64,000 nucleotides of DNA from Aristolochia californica (taxonomy: Eukaryota; Streptophyta; Magnoliopsida; Piperales; Aristolochiaceae): the NCBI GenBank assembly GCA_029961685.1, contig JARWKL010000015.1, positions 13,886,801 to 13,950,800 on the forward strand. Direction: 5' to 3'. Positions 14,801 to 22,984 of the stretch are shown one piece after another. Within the stretch, counting starts at the first letter, position 1; each line of letters opens with the position of its first letter. Under the pieces are notes generated by a model. It saw only the letters and a program-made list of their open reading frames with translations, was not told the DNA's origin and searched no databases. Position numbers and translations under genes: made by a program.

Positions 14801-17800
14801 TTATTATAGTTTTCAATTTTTTGCACACATAAACTCTAAAATTTTGATTTCATTGTGATCTATTTGCCTTATCTTTTCGTTTGCGAGAAAAAAAGGGAGT
14901 GTGAAAACTCAAGTTTGGATTTGAAACAAAAATTGAACCTCCAAAATGGAAACGCACAAATGCAGAGAGGGATAATTCCAAAAAGTATCTGTGATTTTTA
15001 GGGAAGGTAAACTCTTTCAGTTTTTTATATATAAGGTTTTACAATCATCAGAAAAAGGGGAGGGGGGGCAAGGTTTTTTATCTTTGTGTTGACTCCAAAA
15101 CATAAGTCATTTCTAACAATCTGTATAGCTGTTATGCATCATTAATCAATAGAAACCTTTACGGTGATCTATGATTATTAGGTCGGCTTTTTCTAAATGG
15201 GCAAAAAGTTGGTTGTTTGGCTCGGATGAATATTCCCTCGCTCATTCACTTGAAAACTTTATTTTTTCTACTCGTAGAAAATTTTGGATCATTATGCCAT
15301 TTGCGTCTTTAAAATGTTTCAGGCATATTTATCCATTTTTAAAACTTGTTGGGATCAATTAGAAATATCTTTCTTTGAAAATTCCAAGCTATTAGGGGGT
15401 TGTACTAGTAGAATTTCCCAAAAATGGATAACAAAACTTTAGTGTTAATTTTAAGAGCGTGAAATTTTTTTCTTCATATACATTTATTATATTTTTCAAC
15501 TTTTTGCTAACATAAACTCTAAATTTTTTATTTCATTGTCATCTATTTGCTTTATCTTTTCGTTTGGGAGAAAAAAAGGGAGAGTGAAAACTCAAGTTTG
15601 GATATTGAAAAAAATTGAACAACCAAAATGGAAATGGACAAATGCAGCTAGAGATAATTACAAAAAGAATCTGTGATTTTTAGCGATTTTAAACACTATT
15701 AGTTTTTATATATATTAGGTTTTGGAATCATCGGAAAAAGGGGGCCGAGGAATTTTTAACCGAGTGTTAACTCTTTAACAATAAGTCATTTCTAGCAAAA
15801 ATTATGGCCGTTACACATCATTAATCGATCAAAACCTTTACGATGATCTATGATTTTTAGGTCAGCTTTTTATAATTGGGCAAAAAGTGGGTGTTTTGAC
15901 TTGGGTGAATATCCCACCGCACGTTAACTTCAGAAATTATTTTTTTCTACTCCTTGAAATGTTTTGATCATTAGGTTATTTGCATCTTCAACATGTTTAA
16001 GGAATGCATATCCATATTTAAAACATGTTTGGATCAATTAGAAATCTCTTTCTTATAAAATTCCAAGCCATTAGGGGGTATATTAGTGTAATTTCCCAAA
16101 CATGGATAACAAAACTTTTCTTCACTTACATTTATTATAGTTTTCAATTTTTTGCACACATAAACTCTAAAATTTTTATTTTGTTGTGATCTATTTGCCT
16201 TATCTTTTCGTTTACGAGAAAAAAGGGTGAGTGAAAACTCAAGTGTGGATTTGGAAAAAAAATTCAACATCCAAAATGGAAACGCACTAATGCAGAGAGA
16301 GATAATTCCAAAAAGTATTTGTGATTTTTAGGGATTGTAAACTCCTTTAGGTTTTTTTATATAATGTTTTGCAATCATCGAAAAAGGGGGATGAGTGTTG
16401 ACTCCCAAACCATAAGTCATTTCTACCAAAAATTATTGCCGTTATGCATCATTAATCGATCAAAACCTTTACGATGATCTATGATTGTTAGGTCAGCTTT
16501 TCCTAAATGGGCAAAAAGTGGGTTGTTTGGCTCAGGTGAATATCCCACCGCACGTTGACTTGAGAACATAATATTTTCTACTCCTTGAAATTTTTGGATC
16601 ATTAGGTCATTTTCATCTTCAATTAGAAATCACTTTCTAATAAAATTCCAAGCTATTAGGGGGTTGTACTTGAGAAATTCCCAAAACATGGATAAAAAAC
16701 TTTGGTGTTCATTTTTAGAGTGTGAAAATTTTTTATTCACTTATATTTATTATAGTTTTCAATTTTTTGCACACATAAACTCTTAAAAAATTTTCATTTC
16801 ATTGTGATCTGTTTGCCTTATCTTTTTGTTTGCGAGAAAAAAAGGGAGAGTGGAAACTCAAGTTAGGTTTTGAAAAAAATTGAACATCCAAAATGGACAC
16901 GCACAAATGCAAAGAGAGATAATTCGAAAAAGTATCTATGATTTTTAGGGATTGAAAACTCTTTTAGTTTTTTATATCTTAGGTTTTGCAATCATTAGAA
17001 AAGGGGGGTCAAGGAATTTTTGTATGAATGTTGACTCCCAAACCATAAGTCATTTCTAACAAAAATTATAGCCGTTATGCATCATTAATCGATCAAAAAC
17101 TTTACGATGATCTATGATTGTTAGGACAGCTTTTTGTAAATGGGCAAAAATTCGGTTGTATGGCTCGAGTGAATATCGCACCGCACGTTAACTTGAGAAC
17201 TTAATTTTTTCTACTCCTTGAATTTTTTGAATCATTAGGTACTTTGCATCTTCAACTTATTTCAGGACTGCATATCCATATTTAAAACATGTTAGGATCA
17301 TTTAGAAATCACTTTCTCATGAAATTCCAAGCTATTAGGCGATTGAAGAAGTGGAATTTCCAAATCACGGATAACAACACTTTTGAATTCATTTTTAGTG
17401 CGTTAAAAAATTTTCTTCACTTACAGTTTTTGTAGCTTCCAATTTTTTGCACACATAAACTCTAAAATTTTAATTTCATTGTGATCAACTTGCATTATCT
17501 TTTCATTTCAGAAAACAAAAAGGAGAGTGAAAACTGAAGTTTGGATTTGAAAAAAAATTGAACATCCAAAATGGAAACGCCCAAATGCAGAGAGAGATAA
17601 TTCCAAAAGGTAACTGTGATTTTTAGGGATTGTAAACTCTTTTTGTTTTTTATGTATTAGGTTTTGCAATCATCAGAAACGGGGGGGGCGATGGATTTTT
17701 AACTGAGTGTTGACTCCCAAACCATAAGTTATTTCTAGCAAAAATTGTACCCGTTACACATCATTAATTCATCAAACCCTTTACGATGTTATATGTTTGT

Positions 17801-18347
17801 TAGGTCAGCTTTTTTTAAATGGGAAAAAAGTGGGTAGTTTGGCTCGGGTGAATATCCTACCGCATGTTAACAAGAGAACTTAATATTTTCTACTCGAAAT
17901 TTTTGGATCATTAGGTCATTTCCATCTTCAACATGTTTTTGGCATGCATATCCATACTTGAAATCAATTAGAAATCACTTTCTTATAAAATTCCAAGCTA
18001 TGAGGGGGTTTTAATGGTGGAATTTCCCAAACATGGATAACAAAACTTTGGTGTTCATTTTTAGAGCGTGAAAATTTTTTCACTTACATTTATTTTAGTT
18101 TTAAATTTTTTGCACACATAAATTGTAAAATTTTCAATTTTTTGTGATCTATTTGCCTTATCTTTTCGTTTGCAAGAAAAAAGGGAGAGTGAAAACACAA
18201 GTTTGGATTTGAAAAAAAATTGAACATCCAAAATGGAAACGCACAAATGCAAAAAGAGATAATTCCAAAAAGTATCTATGATTTTTAGGGATTGTAAACT
18301 CTTTTGGTTTTTTATATATAAGGTTTTGTAATCATCGAAAAAAGGGA

Positions 18348-18369
18348 GGGGGGGGGGGGGGGGGGGGGG
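18348..18369 (+). repeat. Expanded poly(G) tract, 22 G
   Basis: G run preceded by GGGA, at the standard phase. On the minus strand it reads as a proline run, which creates a false 116-codon open frame. Confidence 0.9.
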
Positions 18370-18964
18370 AGGGATTTTGAACGAAATGTTGACTCCCAAA
18401 CTATAAGTCATTTACAGTAAACAAATATAGCCATTACACATTATTAATAAATCAAAACCTTTCTGATGATCTATGATTGTCAGGTCCACTTTTTGAAAAT
18501 GGGAAAAAAGAAGGTTTTTTTGCTCTTAACTTGAGAATTTAATATTTTCTACTCGTTGAAATTTATGGATCATTAGGTCATTTGCGTCTTCAATATGTTT
18601 CGGGCATGCATATCCATATTTAAAATCAACTTCTTATAAAATTCCAAGCTATTATGGGGTTGTACTAGTGGAATTTTCAAAAACATGGATAACAAAACTT
18701 TGTTGTTCATTTTTAGAGCGTGAAAGTTTTTCTTCACTTACATTTATTACAGTTTTCAATTTTTTGCACACATACACTCTAAATTTTCATTTCTTTGTGA
18801 TCTATTTGCCTTATCTTTTCGTTTTCGGGAAAAAAACAAATTGAACATCCAAAATGGAAACGTACAAATTCAGAGAGTGATAATTCCAAAAAGTATCTTT
18901 GATTTTTTGGGATTGTAAACTCTTTTAGTTTTTTATATATGAGGTTTTGCAATCATAGGTAAAG

Positions 18965-18965
<1 letters not shown>

Positions 18966-19004
<39 letters not shown>
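18966..19004 (+). repeat. Expanded poly(G) tract, 39 G
   Basis: The longest homopolymer in the window, at the standard monomer phase and followed by ATGAATTTTTAACAGAGTG. The exact length may be limited by sequencing or assembly. Confidence 0.88.
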
Positions 19005-19005
<1 letters not shown>

Positions 19006-20394
19006 TGAATTTTTAACAGAGTGTTGACTCCTAAATCATAAGTCATTTCTAATGAACATTATAGCCGTTACACATCATTAATCGATCAAAACCTTTACAA
19101 TGATCTATGATTTTTAGGTCACCTCTTTTTAAATGGGCAAAAAGTTGGTTGTTTGGCACGGGTGAATATCCCACCACAAGTTAACTTGAGAATTTAATTT
19201 TTTCTACTCCTTGAAATTTTTGGATCATTAGGTAATTTGAAACTTCAACATGTTCCAGGCATGCATACCAATATTTAAAACATCTTAGGATCAATTAGAA
19301 ATCTCATTCTTATAAGATTCCAAGCTATTAGTGGGTTGTACTAGTTGAATTTCCCAAACATTGATAAAAAACTTTGGTGTTCATTTTTAGATTGTGAAAA
19401 ATTTTTCTTCACTTAAATTTATTATAGTTTTTAATTTTTTGCACACATAAACTCTAAATTTTCATTTCTTTGAGATCTATTTGCCTTATCTTTTCTTTTT
19501 CGAGAAAAAAAAGGAGAGTAAAAACCCAAGTTTGGATTTGAAAAAAAAAATTGAACATCCAAAATGGAAACACACAAATGCAGAGAATGATAATTCCAAA
19601 AAATATCTATGATTTTTAGGGATTGTATACTCTTTTAGTTTTTTATATATTAGGTTTTACAATCATAGGAAAAGGGGGGGGCGAGGAATTTTTAACTGAG
19701 TGTTGACTCCCTAATCATAAGTCATTTCTAATGAAAATTATAGCTGTTACGCATCATTAATCGATCAAAACCTTTACGATGATCTGTGATTTATGGGTCG
19801 CCTTATTGTAAATGGGCAAAAAATGGGTTGTTTGGCACGGGTGAATATCCCATAGCAAGTTAACTTGAGAATTTAATTTTTTCTACTCCTTGAAATTTTT
19901 GGATCATTAGGTTATTTGCATCTTCAATATGTTCCAGGCATGCATATCCATATTTAAAACATGTTAGGATCAATTAGAAATCTTTTTTTTTATAAAATTC
20001 CAAGCTATTAGAGGGTTGTACTAGTTGAATTTCCTAAACATGGCTAAAAAACTTTGGTGTTCATTTTTAGTGCGTGAAAATTTTTTCTTCACTTACATTT
20101 ATTATAGTTTTATATTTTTTACACACATAAACTCTAAAATTTTCATTTCGTCGTGATCTATTGACCCTTTCTTTTCGTTTGCAAGAAAAAAGGGCGAGGG
20201 AAAATTGAAGTTTGGATTTGAAAAAAAATTGAACATCCAAAATGAAAACGCACAAATTCCAAAAAATATATGTGATTTTTCGGGATTGTAACCTCTTTTA
20301 ATTTTTTATATATTAGGTTTTGCGATCATAAAAAAGGGGGGGAGCAAGGGATTTTTAACTGAATGTTGACTCCCAAACCATAAGTTATTTCTGT

Positions 20395-20651
20395 CAAAAG
20401 TATCTTTATCTTAGGGTCACGACCACGAAGAGTTATAGTTTGAGTTATGTTTGTCTTTTATCAATATTGAGTTATTTAATTATGCTAGGACTTCTCTTTA
20501 AGTGTTAGAATTTGGGTGTAATTGGGACAAGGGTAGTTATATTGTAATTGGACTCTACTACCTTCCTCTATTAAAAATAGAGGTTCATGTACTCTGATTA
20601 CAACAAGTTATTGATGTCAAGGAAGTATTTCACTTTTCCATAATTTCAACA
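20395..20651 (+). repeat. Truncated 5' LTR of element B
   Basis: It matches the 3' LTR from position 22728 onward (CAAAAGTATCTTTATCTTAG) to the terminal TTCAACA; the first ~185 bp are absent. The left junction with satellite has CAAAA in common with the satellite motif TCTAACAAAAATTATAG, which suggests a deletion joined at microhomology. It contains the TATA palindrome in a variant form at 20565-20583 (loop AAA instead of ATA). Confidence 0.9.
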
Positions 20652-20667
20652 TGGTATCAGAGCAGGT
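20652..20667 (+). other. Primer-binding site (tRNA-iMet type)
   Basis: TGGTATCAGAGCAGGT immediately follows the LTR end CA. TGGTATCAGAGC is the standard complement of the plant initiator tRNA-Met 3' end used by copia elements. Confidence 0.92.
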
Positions 20668-20672
20668 TCTCT

Positions 20673-20691
20673 GAGTTGACTTGGTCAACTC
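20673..20691 (+). promoter_or_regulatory. Leader hairpin with inverted TTGAC pair
   Basis: GAGTTGAC-TTG-GTCAACTC, a perfect 8-bp inverted repeat with a 3-nt loop, 5 bp after the primer-binding site. It is kept in A1 (about 46188) and A2 (about 56314) with only the outermost base changed. It could be an RNA dimerisation or packaging stem, or a double W-box (TTGAC core on both strands); neither role is shown. Confidence 0.55.
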
Positions 20692-20717
20692 ACGGAGGTA
20701 ATGTGATCCTTTTCTCT

Positions 20718-20733
20718 AAACCCTAAACCCTAA
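20718..20733 (+). promoter_or_regulatory. Telo-box-like motif in the leader of B
   Basis: AAACCCTAAACCCTAA, two plant telomere-type units, lies in the untranslated leader about 65 bp after the LTR. The same motif sits at the same place in A1 and A2, so it belongs to the element and is not a degraded telomere. Confidence 0.6.
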
Positions 20734-20871
20734 GTCTACGTTTGTAGTTTTTTTCTGTCCCGCACCCGTAATTTTCTTTGCATCTTATATTTAGTTTTTG
20801 ATATTTCAAATTATATATTGACGGAAATATATTTGAGTATAATTTCAAAATAAAACCTATTTGTTCCAATC

Positions 20872-21245
20872 GGAGTTATCTATAGAGAGATATCGATATT
20901 TGAATGAGCGAAGGTCAGATTTCAAGAAGGTTCGAGCAACAGCAGCAATCTTCAGATTCCGAGGTATTTTCTTCTATCAAGATCTAGACTTTATATGAAG
21001 AAATATATATCAAAAGAAATAAATGTAAGTATATTCTTTAACCTATTCAACCAAATTTTTATCTGATTTATATACAAAGAGAAATCGATATTTGAAGCAG
21101 TAAAGGTCAGATTGAAAAAGAGGTTCTAGCGGCAACAGAAAGCTTAAAATTCTGAGGTATTTTATTCTATGAAGAAAGAGAATTTATATTGATAATTATA
21201 TATCAAAATAAATATACGTAAGTCTATTTTCTTACCTATTCAATC
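20872..21245 (+). repeat. Tandem ~190-bp direct repeat in the leader of B
   Basis: Two diverged copies. TATCGATATTTGAA at 20891 recurs as AATCGATATTTGAA at 21082. Each is followed by AAGGTCAGAT, then CAGATTCCGAGGTATTTT or its variant, then ATATATCAAAA and CCTATTCAA. Less certain further copies (GAGTCAATGGTC, GAATCAAAGGTC) follow to about 21510. The reading frames are full of stops, so this looks like a repeated leader rather than coding sequence. Confidence 0.65.
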
Positions 21246-21624
21246 AATTCTCGGTATGATGTTTTTATAATGAGATATTAATCTTGGAAGAGTCAATGGT
21301 CGTTCTGGAAAAATAGGAGAAACAAAACTTAGTTCGGCCAGATGACAAAGACCGAAATATATCAGATTATTATCTTATAATAATTATATTTTATGAAGAT
21401 AGGTTATAATTTGATGAAAGGTATTTAATTATACTTTTATAAAGAGAAAATTTCATGTCAATCTGATCCTTTTTGAAAGATATATTCGACTTGGAAGAAT
21501 CAAAGGTCATACAGCTATTCTGTTACATTGAAAATCCAAATTTAAGCCGATTGTTTTGAGTCACTGTTTGAGTTGATATATCATAAAAATATCTCACTTC
21601 TCCCTGGTTTGAGCGCTTATTTAT

Positions 21625-21712
21625 ACATCTATGTTATTTGGGCTTATTGCTACATCTATGATATTTGGTTCAAGCTGGGATCACTGTCATTACCTCCCTG
21701 CTTGAGGAGTAG
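21625..21712 (+). pseudogene. Internal remnant of a copia pol C-terminus (first copy, element B)
   Basis: The + strand frame reads IYDIWFKLGSLSLPPCLRS and then CTTGAGGAGTAG. The pattern KLG-S-L-PSLRG followed by a purine-rich GAGGGGGAG matches the way plant copia pol ends run into the polypurine tract. The A1 and A2 counterparts (47160-47196, 57325-57363) keep the purine tract intact as CTTGAGGGGGAG. It lies about 0.85 kb upstream of the real 3' LTR, so the element carries a second, older 3' end inside it. This is a weak, short match. Confidence 0.45.
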
Positions 21713-21991
21713 AAGTAGAAGAAGTAGAAGAAAGAAGTATTTTTTTTCATATGTTGTGAATTAGTTTATGTGACCATAATATTCAAGAAAAGGGAAGCAC
21801 AAAAGATGAAGCTTGTGCATCTAAGAAGAAATTTTATATCGGGTTATTTCATGGCTTCTTCTACAAAGTTTATTATTTGGTTCATGTTATATGTGTTGGA
21901 AGGTGGTCGTGTTATATTCACCTGCAGCTATTATGTCTCTTTGGGGACATTATTATTGAAGATGTGGCCTCATGTCATCATTTATTTTACC

Positions 21992-22165
21992 CCGTCAAAA
22001 AGATCAAAATTATTTGTGGTTGGGAGTCCATGATGGAGGAACTTCATCCCCATTAAAAAGACAAAAATTATTTGTGGTTGGAAGTCCATGACTGAGGAAC
22101 TTCATCCCTGTCAAAAAGATAAAAATTATTTGTGGTTGGAAGTCCATGACGGAGGAACTTATGAT
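21992..22165 (+). repeat. 58-bp minisatellite, 3 copies (element B)
   Basis: Three copies of a 58-bp unit containing ATTATTTGTGGTTGG, AAGTCCATGA and GGAGGAACTTCATCCC. Since 58 is not a multiple of three, each copy shifts the reading frame, which argues against a coding role. The homologous array has 3 copies in A1 and 5 in A2. Confidence 0.85.
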
Positions 22166-22475
22166 TACATCTATGTTATCCCCCCCACCCCTGTAATGTC
22201 TTTTATGTCTCCAACCACTTGAGAGTCGATGTCCTGTGGAGGGACACGGTGGTGGAAACATCAGAGCAATGCCGATAGACACACTACCCATAGCAGTGGA
22301 GTGTGCCCTACATCCAGGATTAGGACTGGAATATGAAGCAATGGCTTACCGGCTAGGAGTGATTTTTAATCTCACTTATATAATGCCTCATGGCCTTATG
22401 GAAGGACGCAATAGAGTGAGGGGGAATGTTGGAAGATGAAGGCATATTGGAAGATGTGCCATTTTATAAAAATAT
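22165..22475 (+). other. Unrecognised conserved internal segment of the copia-like family
   Basis: It includes a run of C and A (CCCCCCCACCCC), then a conserved stretch with GGACACGGTGGTGGA and ACCGATAGACACACTACC-like sequence. The stretch has an open frame from 22236 to 22439 (ATPIDTLPIAVECALHP-like in A1). The frame is open in all three element copies and encodes about 65-105 residues, but it has no motif I recognise and it opens within noncoding repeats. It may be a remnant of the lost coding region or a captured sequence. At 22418-22437 is GAGGGGGAA followed by TGTTGGAAGAT, a copy of the polypurine-tract/LTR-start boundary 116 bp before the real one. Confidence 0.5.
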
Positions 22476-22535
22476 ATTTTATACATCATTTGCAGCAAGC
22501 TGGGAGTTCATATTATTCGCTCATCCCCAACTTGA
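22476..22535 (+). pseudogene. Copia pol (RNase H) C-terminal remnant before the polypurine tract
   Basis: The frame starting at 22476 reads ILYIICSKLGVHIIRSSPT and stops at TGA inside ACTTGAGGGGG. The plant copia polyprotein commonly ends with a YICxKLGM/V-type segment whose stop codon overlaps the polypurine tract, and the match here is to that arrangement. The rest of pol upstream is gone. In A2 the same frame reads CSKLGVHVVLSPQA; in A1 it is frameshifted. Confidence 0.6.
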
Positions 22536-22542
22536 GGGGGAG
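22534..22542 (+). other. Polypurine tract of element B
   Basis: GAGGGGGAG directly before the LTR start TGTTGG; the typical plant copia polypurine tract. Confidence 0.85.
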
Positions 22543-22984
22543 TGTTGGAAGATAAGCTCAAGCCCAAAGGACCAAGGAAGGCCCATATATGTAAGATTAT
22601 TATAAGATGGGCCACAAGACCAAGGAAGGCCCACAAGATGGGCCCAAGCCCATAAGAAGTAGGACCCACAATGATTACCATGAGCTGGCATCCTTATCAC
22701 ATCAGTTGGAAGATCAAGAAGAACTCACAAAAGTATCTTTATCTTAGGGTCACGACAAAGAAGAGTTTTAGTTTCAGTTATGTTTGTCTTTTATCAATAT
22801 TGAGTTATTTAATTATGCTAGGACTTATCTTTAAGTGTTAGAGTTTGGGTGTAATTGGGACAAGGGTAGTTATATTGTAATTGGACTCTACTACCTTCCT
22901 CTATTATAAATAGAGGTTCATGTACTCTGATTACAATAAGTTATTGATGTCAATGAAGTATTTCACTTTTCCATAAATTCAACA
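22543..22984 (+). repeat. 3' LTR of element B (442 bp)
   Basis: Starts TGTTGGAAGATAAG and ends AAATTCAACA (TG...CA). It carries the core promoter CCTCTATTATAAATAGAGG at 22898-22916, an 8-bp inverted repeat around a TATA box. The right flank is satellite phase GGCAAAAAGTGGG. The same LTR/satellite junction recurs at 45548/45549, so that junction was copied rather than made by a second insertion. Confidence 0.92.

Larger units (their letters stand above)
1..20394 (+). repeat. Satellite block 1, about 676-bp monomers, head to tail
   Basis: About 30 monomers of one AT-rich satellite with no other sequence between them. The landmark TGACTCC (or a close variant) recurs at 366, 1044, 1729, 2409, 3104, 3770, 4447, 5132, 5808, 6469, 7145, 7774, 8451, 9117, 9793, 10480, 11156, 11823, 12488, 13160, 14408, 15090, 15768, 16399, 17032, 17711, 18390, 19025, 19704 and 20367; most steps are 661-695 bp. 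The 13160-14408 step holds two monomers, one with a deletion near 13750. In each monomer the order after the landmark is AACCATAAGTCATTTCTAAC, CATCATTAATCGATCAAAAC, GATGATCTATGATTGTTAGG, GGCAAAAAGTGGGTTGTTTG, GGCATGCATATCCATATTT, TTGTACTAGTGGAATTTCCC, TTGCACACATAAACTCTAAA, ATTGAACATCCAAAATGG, AGAGAGATAATTCCAAAAAG, then TTTTGCAATCATCGAAAAA and a G run. Open frames of up to about 116 codons are chance frames repeated by the monomer. I do not recognise the family by name. Confidence 0.97.
20395..22984 (+). mobile_element. Copia-type non-autonomous LTR retrotransposon B, 5' truncated
   Basis: An LTR retroelement inserted in the satellite. The order is truncated 5' LTR (20395-20651), primer-binding site (20652), internal region of about 1.9 kb, polypurine tract (22534-22542) and full 442-bp 3' LTR (22543-22984). 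The LTR begins TGTTGGAAGAT and ends TTCAACA. The tRNA-iMet type primer site and the CTTGAGGGGGAGTG end are those of plant Ty1/copia elements. The internal region has no gag zinc knuckle, integrase, reverse transcriptase or intact long frame. Only short remnants of a pol C-terminus are visible, so it could not have moved by itself. The left side is broken: the first ~185 bp of the LTR and ~100 bp of satellite are missing, so no target duplication can be checked. The right flank resumes satellite at GGCAAAAAGTGGG. Confidence 0.9.

Noticed and set aside
18061..18411. Minus-strand frame with a proline run (also at 51590-51814).
   Set aside because: The prolines are only the complement of the poly(G) tracts; the flanks are ordinary satellite.
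20718..20733. Interstitial telomere or a subtelomeric location.
   Set aside because: Only two units, and the motif is present at the same leader position in all three retroelements, so it belongs to the element.
22236..22439. The IDTLPIAVECALHP-type frame shared by the three copia-like elements as a genuine conserved protein.
   Set aside because: It is preserved only as part of a duplicated or related element and in A2 it runs through the polypurine tract into the LTR. I recognise no domain, and three related copies are too few to show selection.
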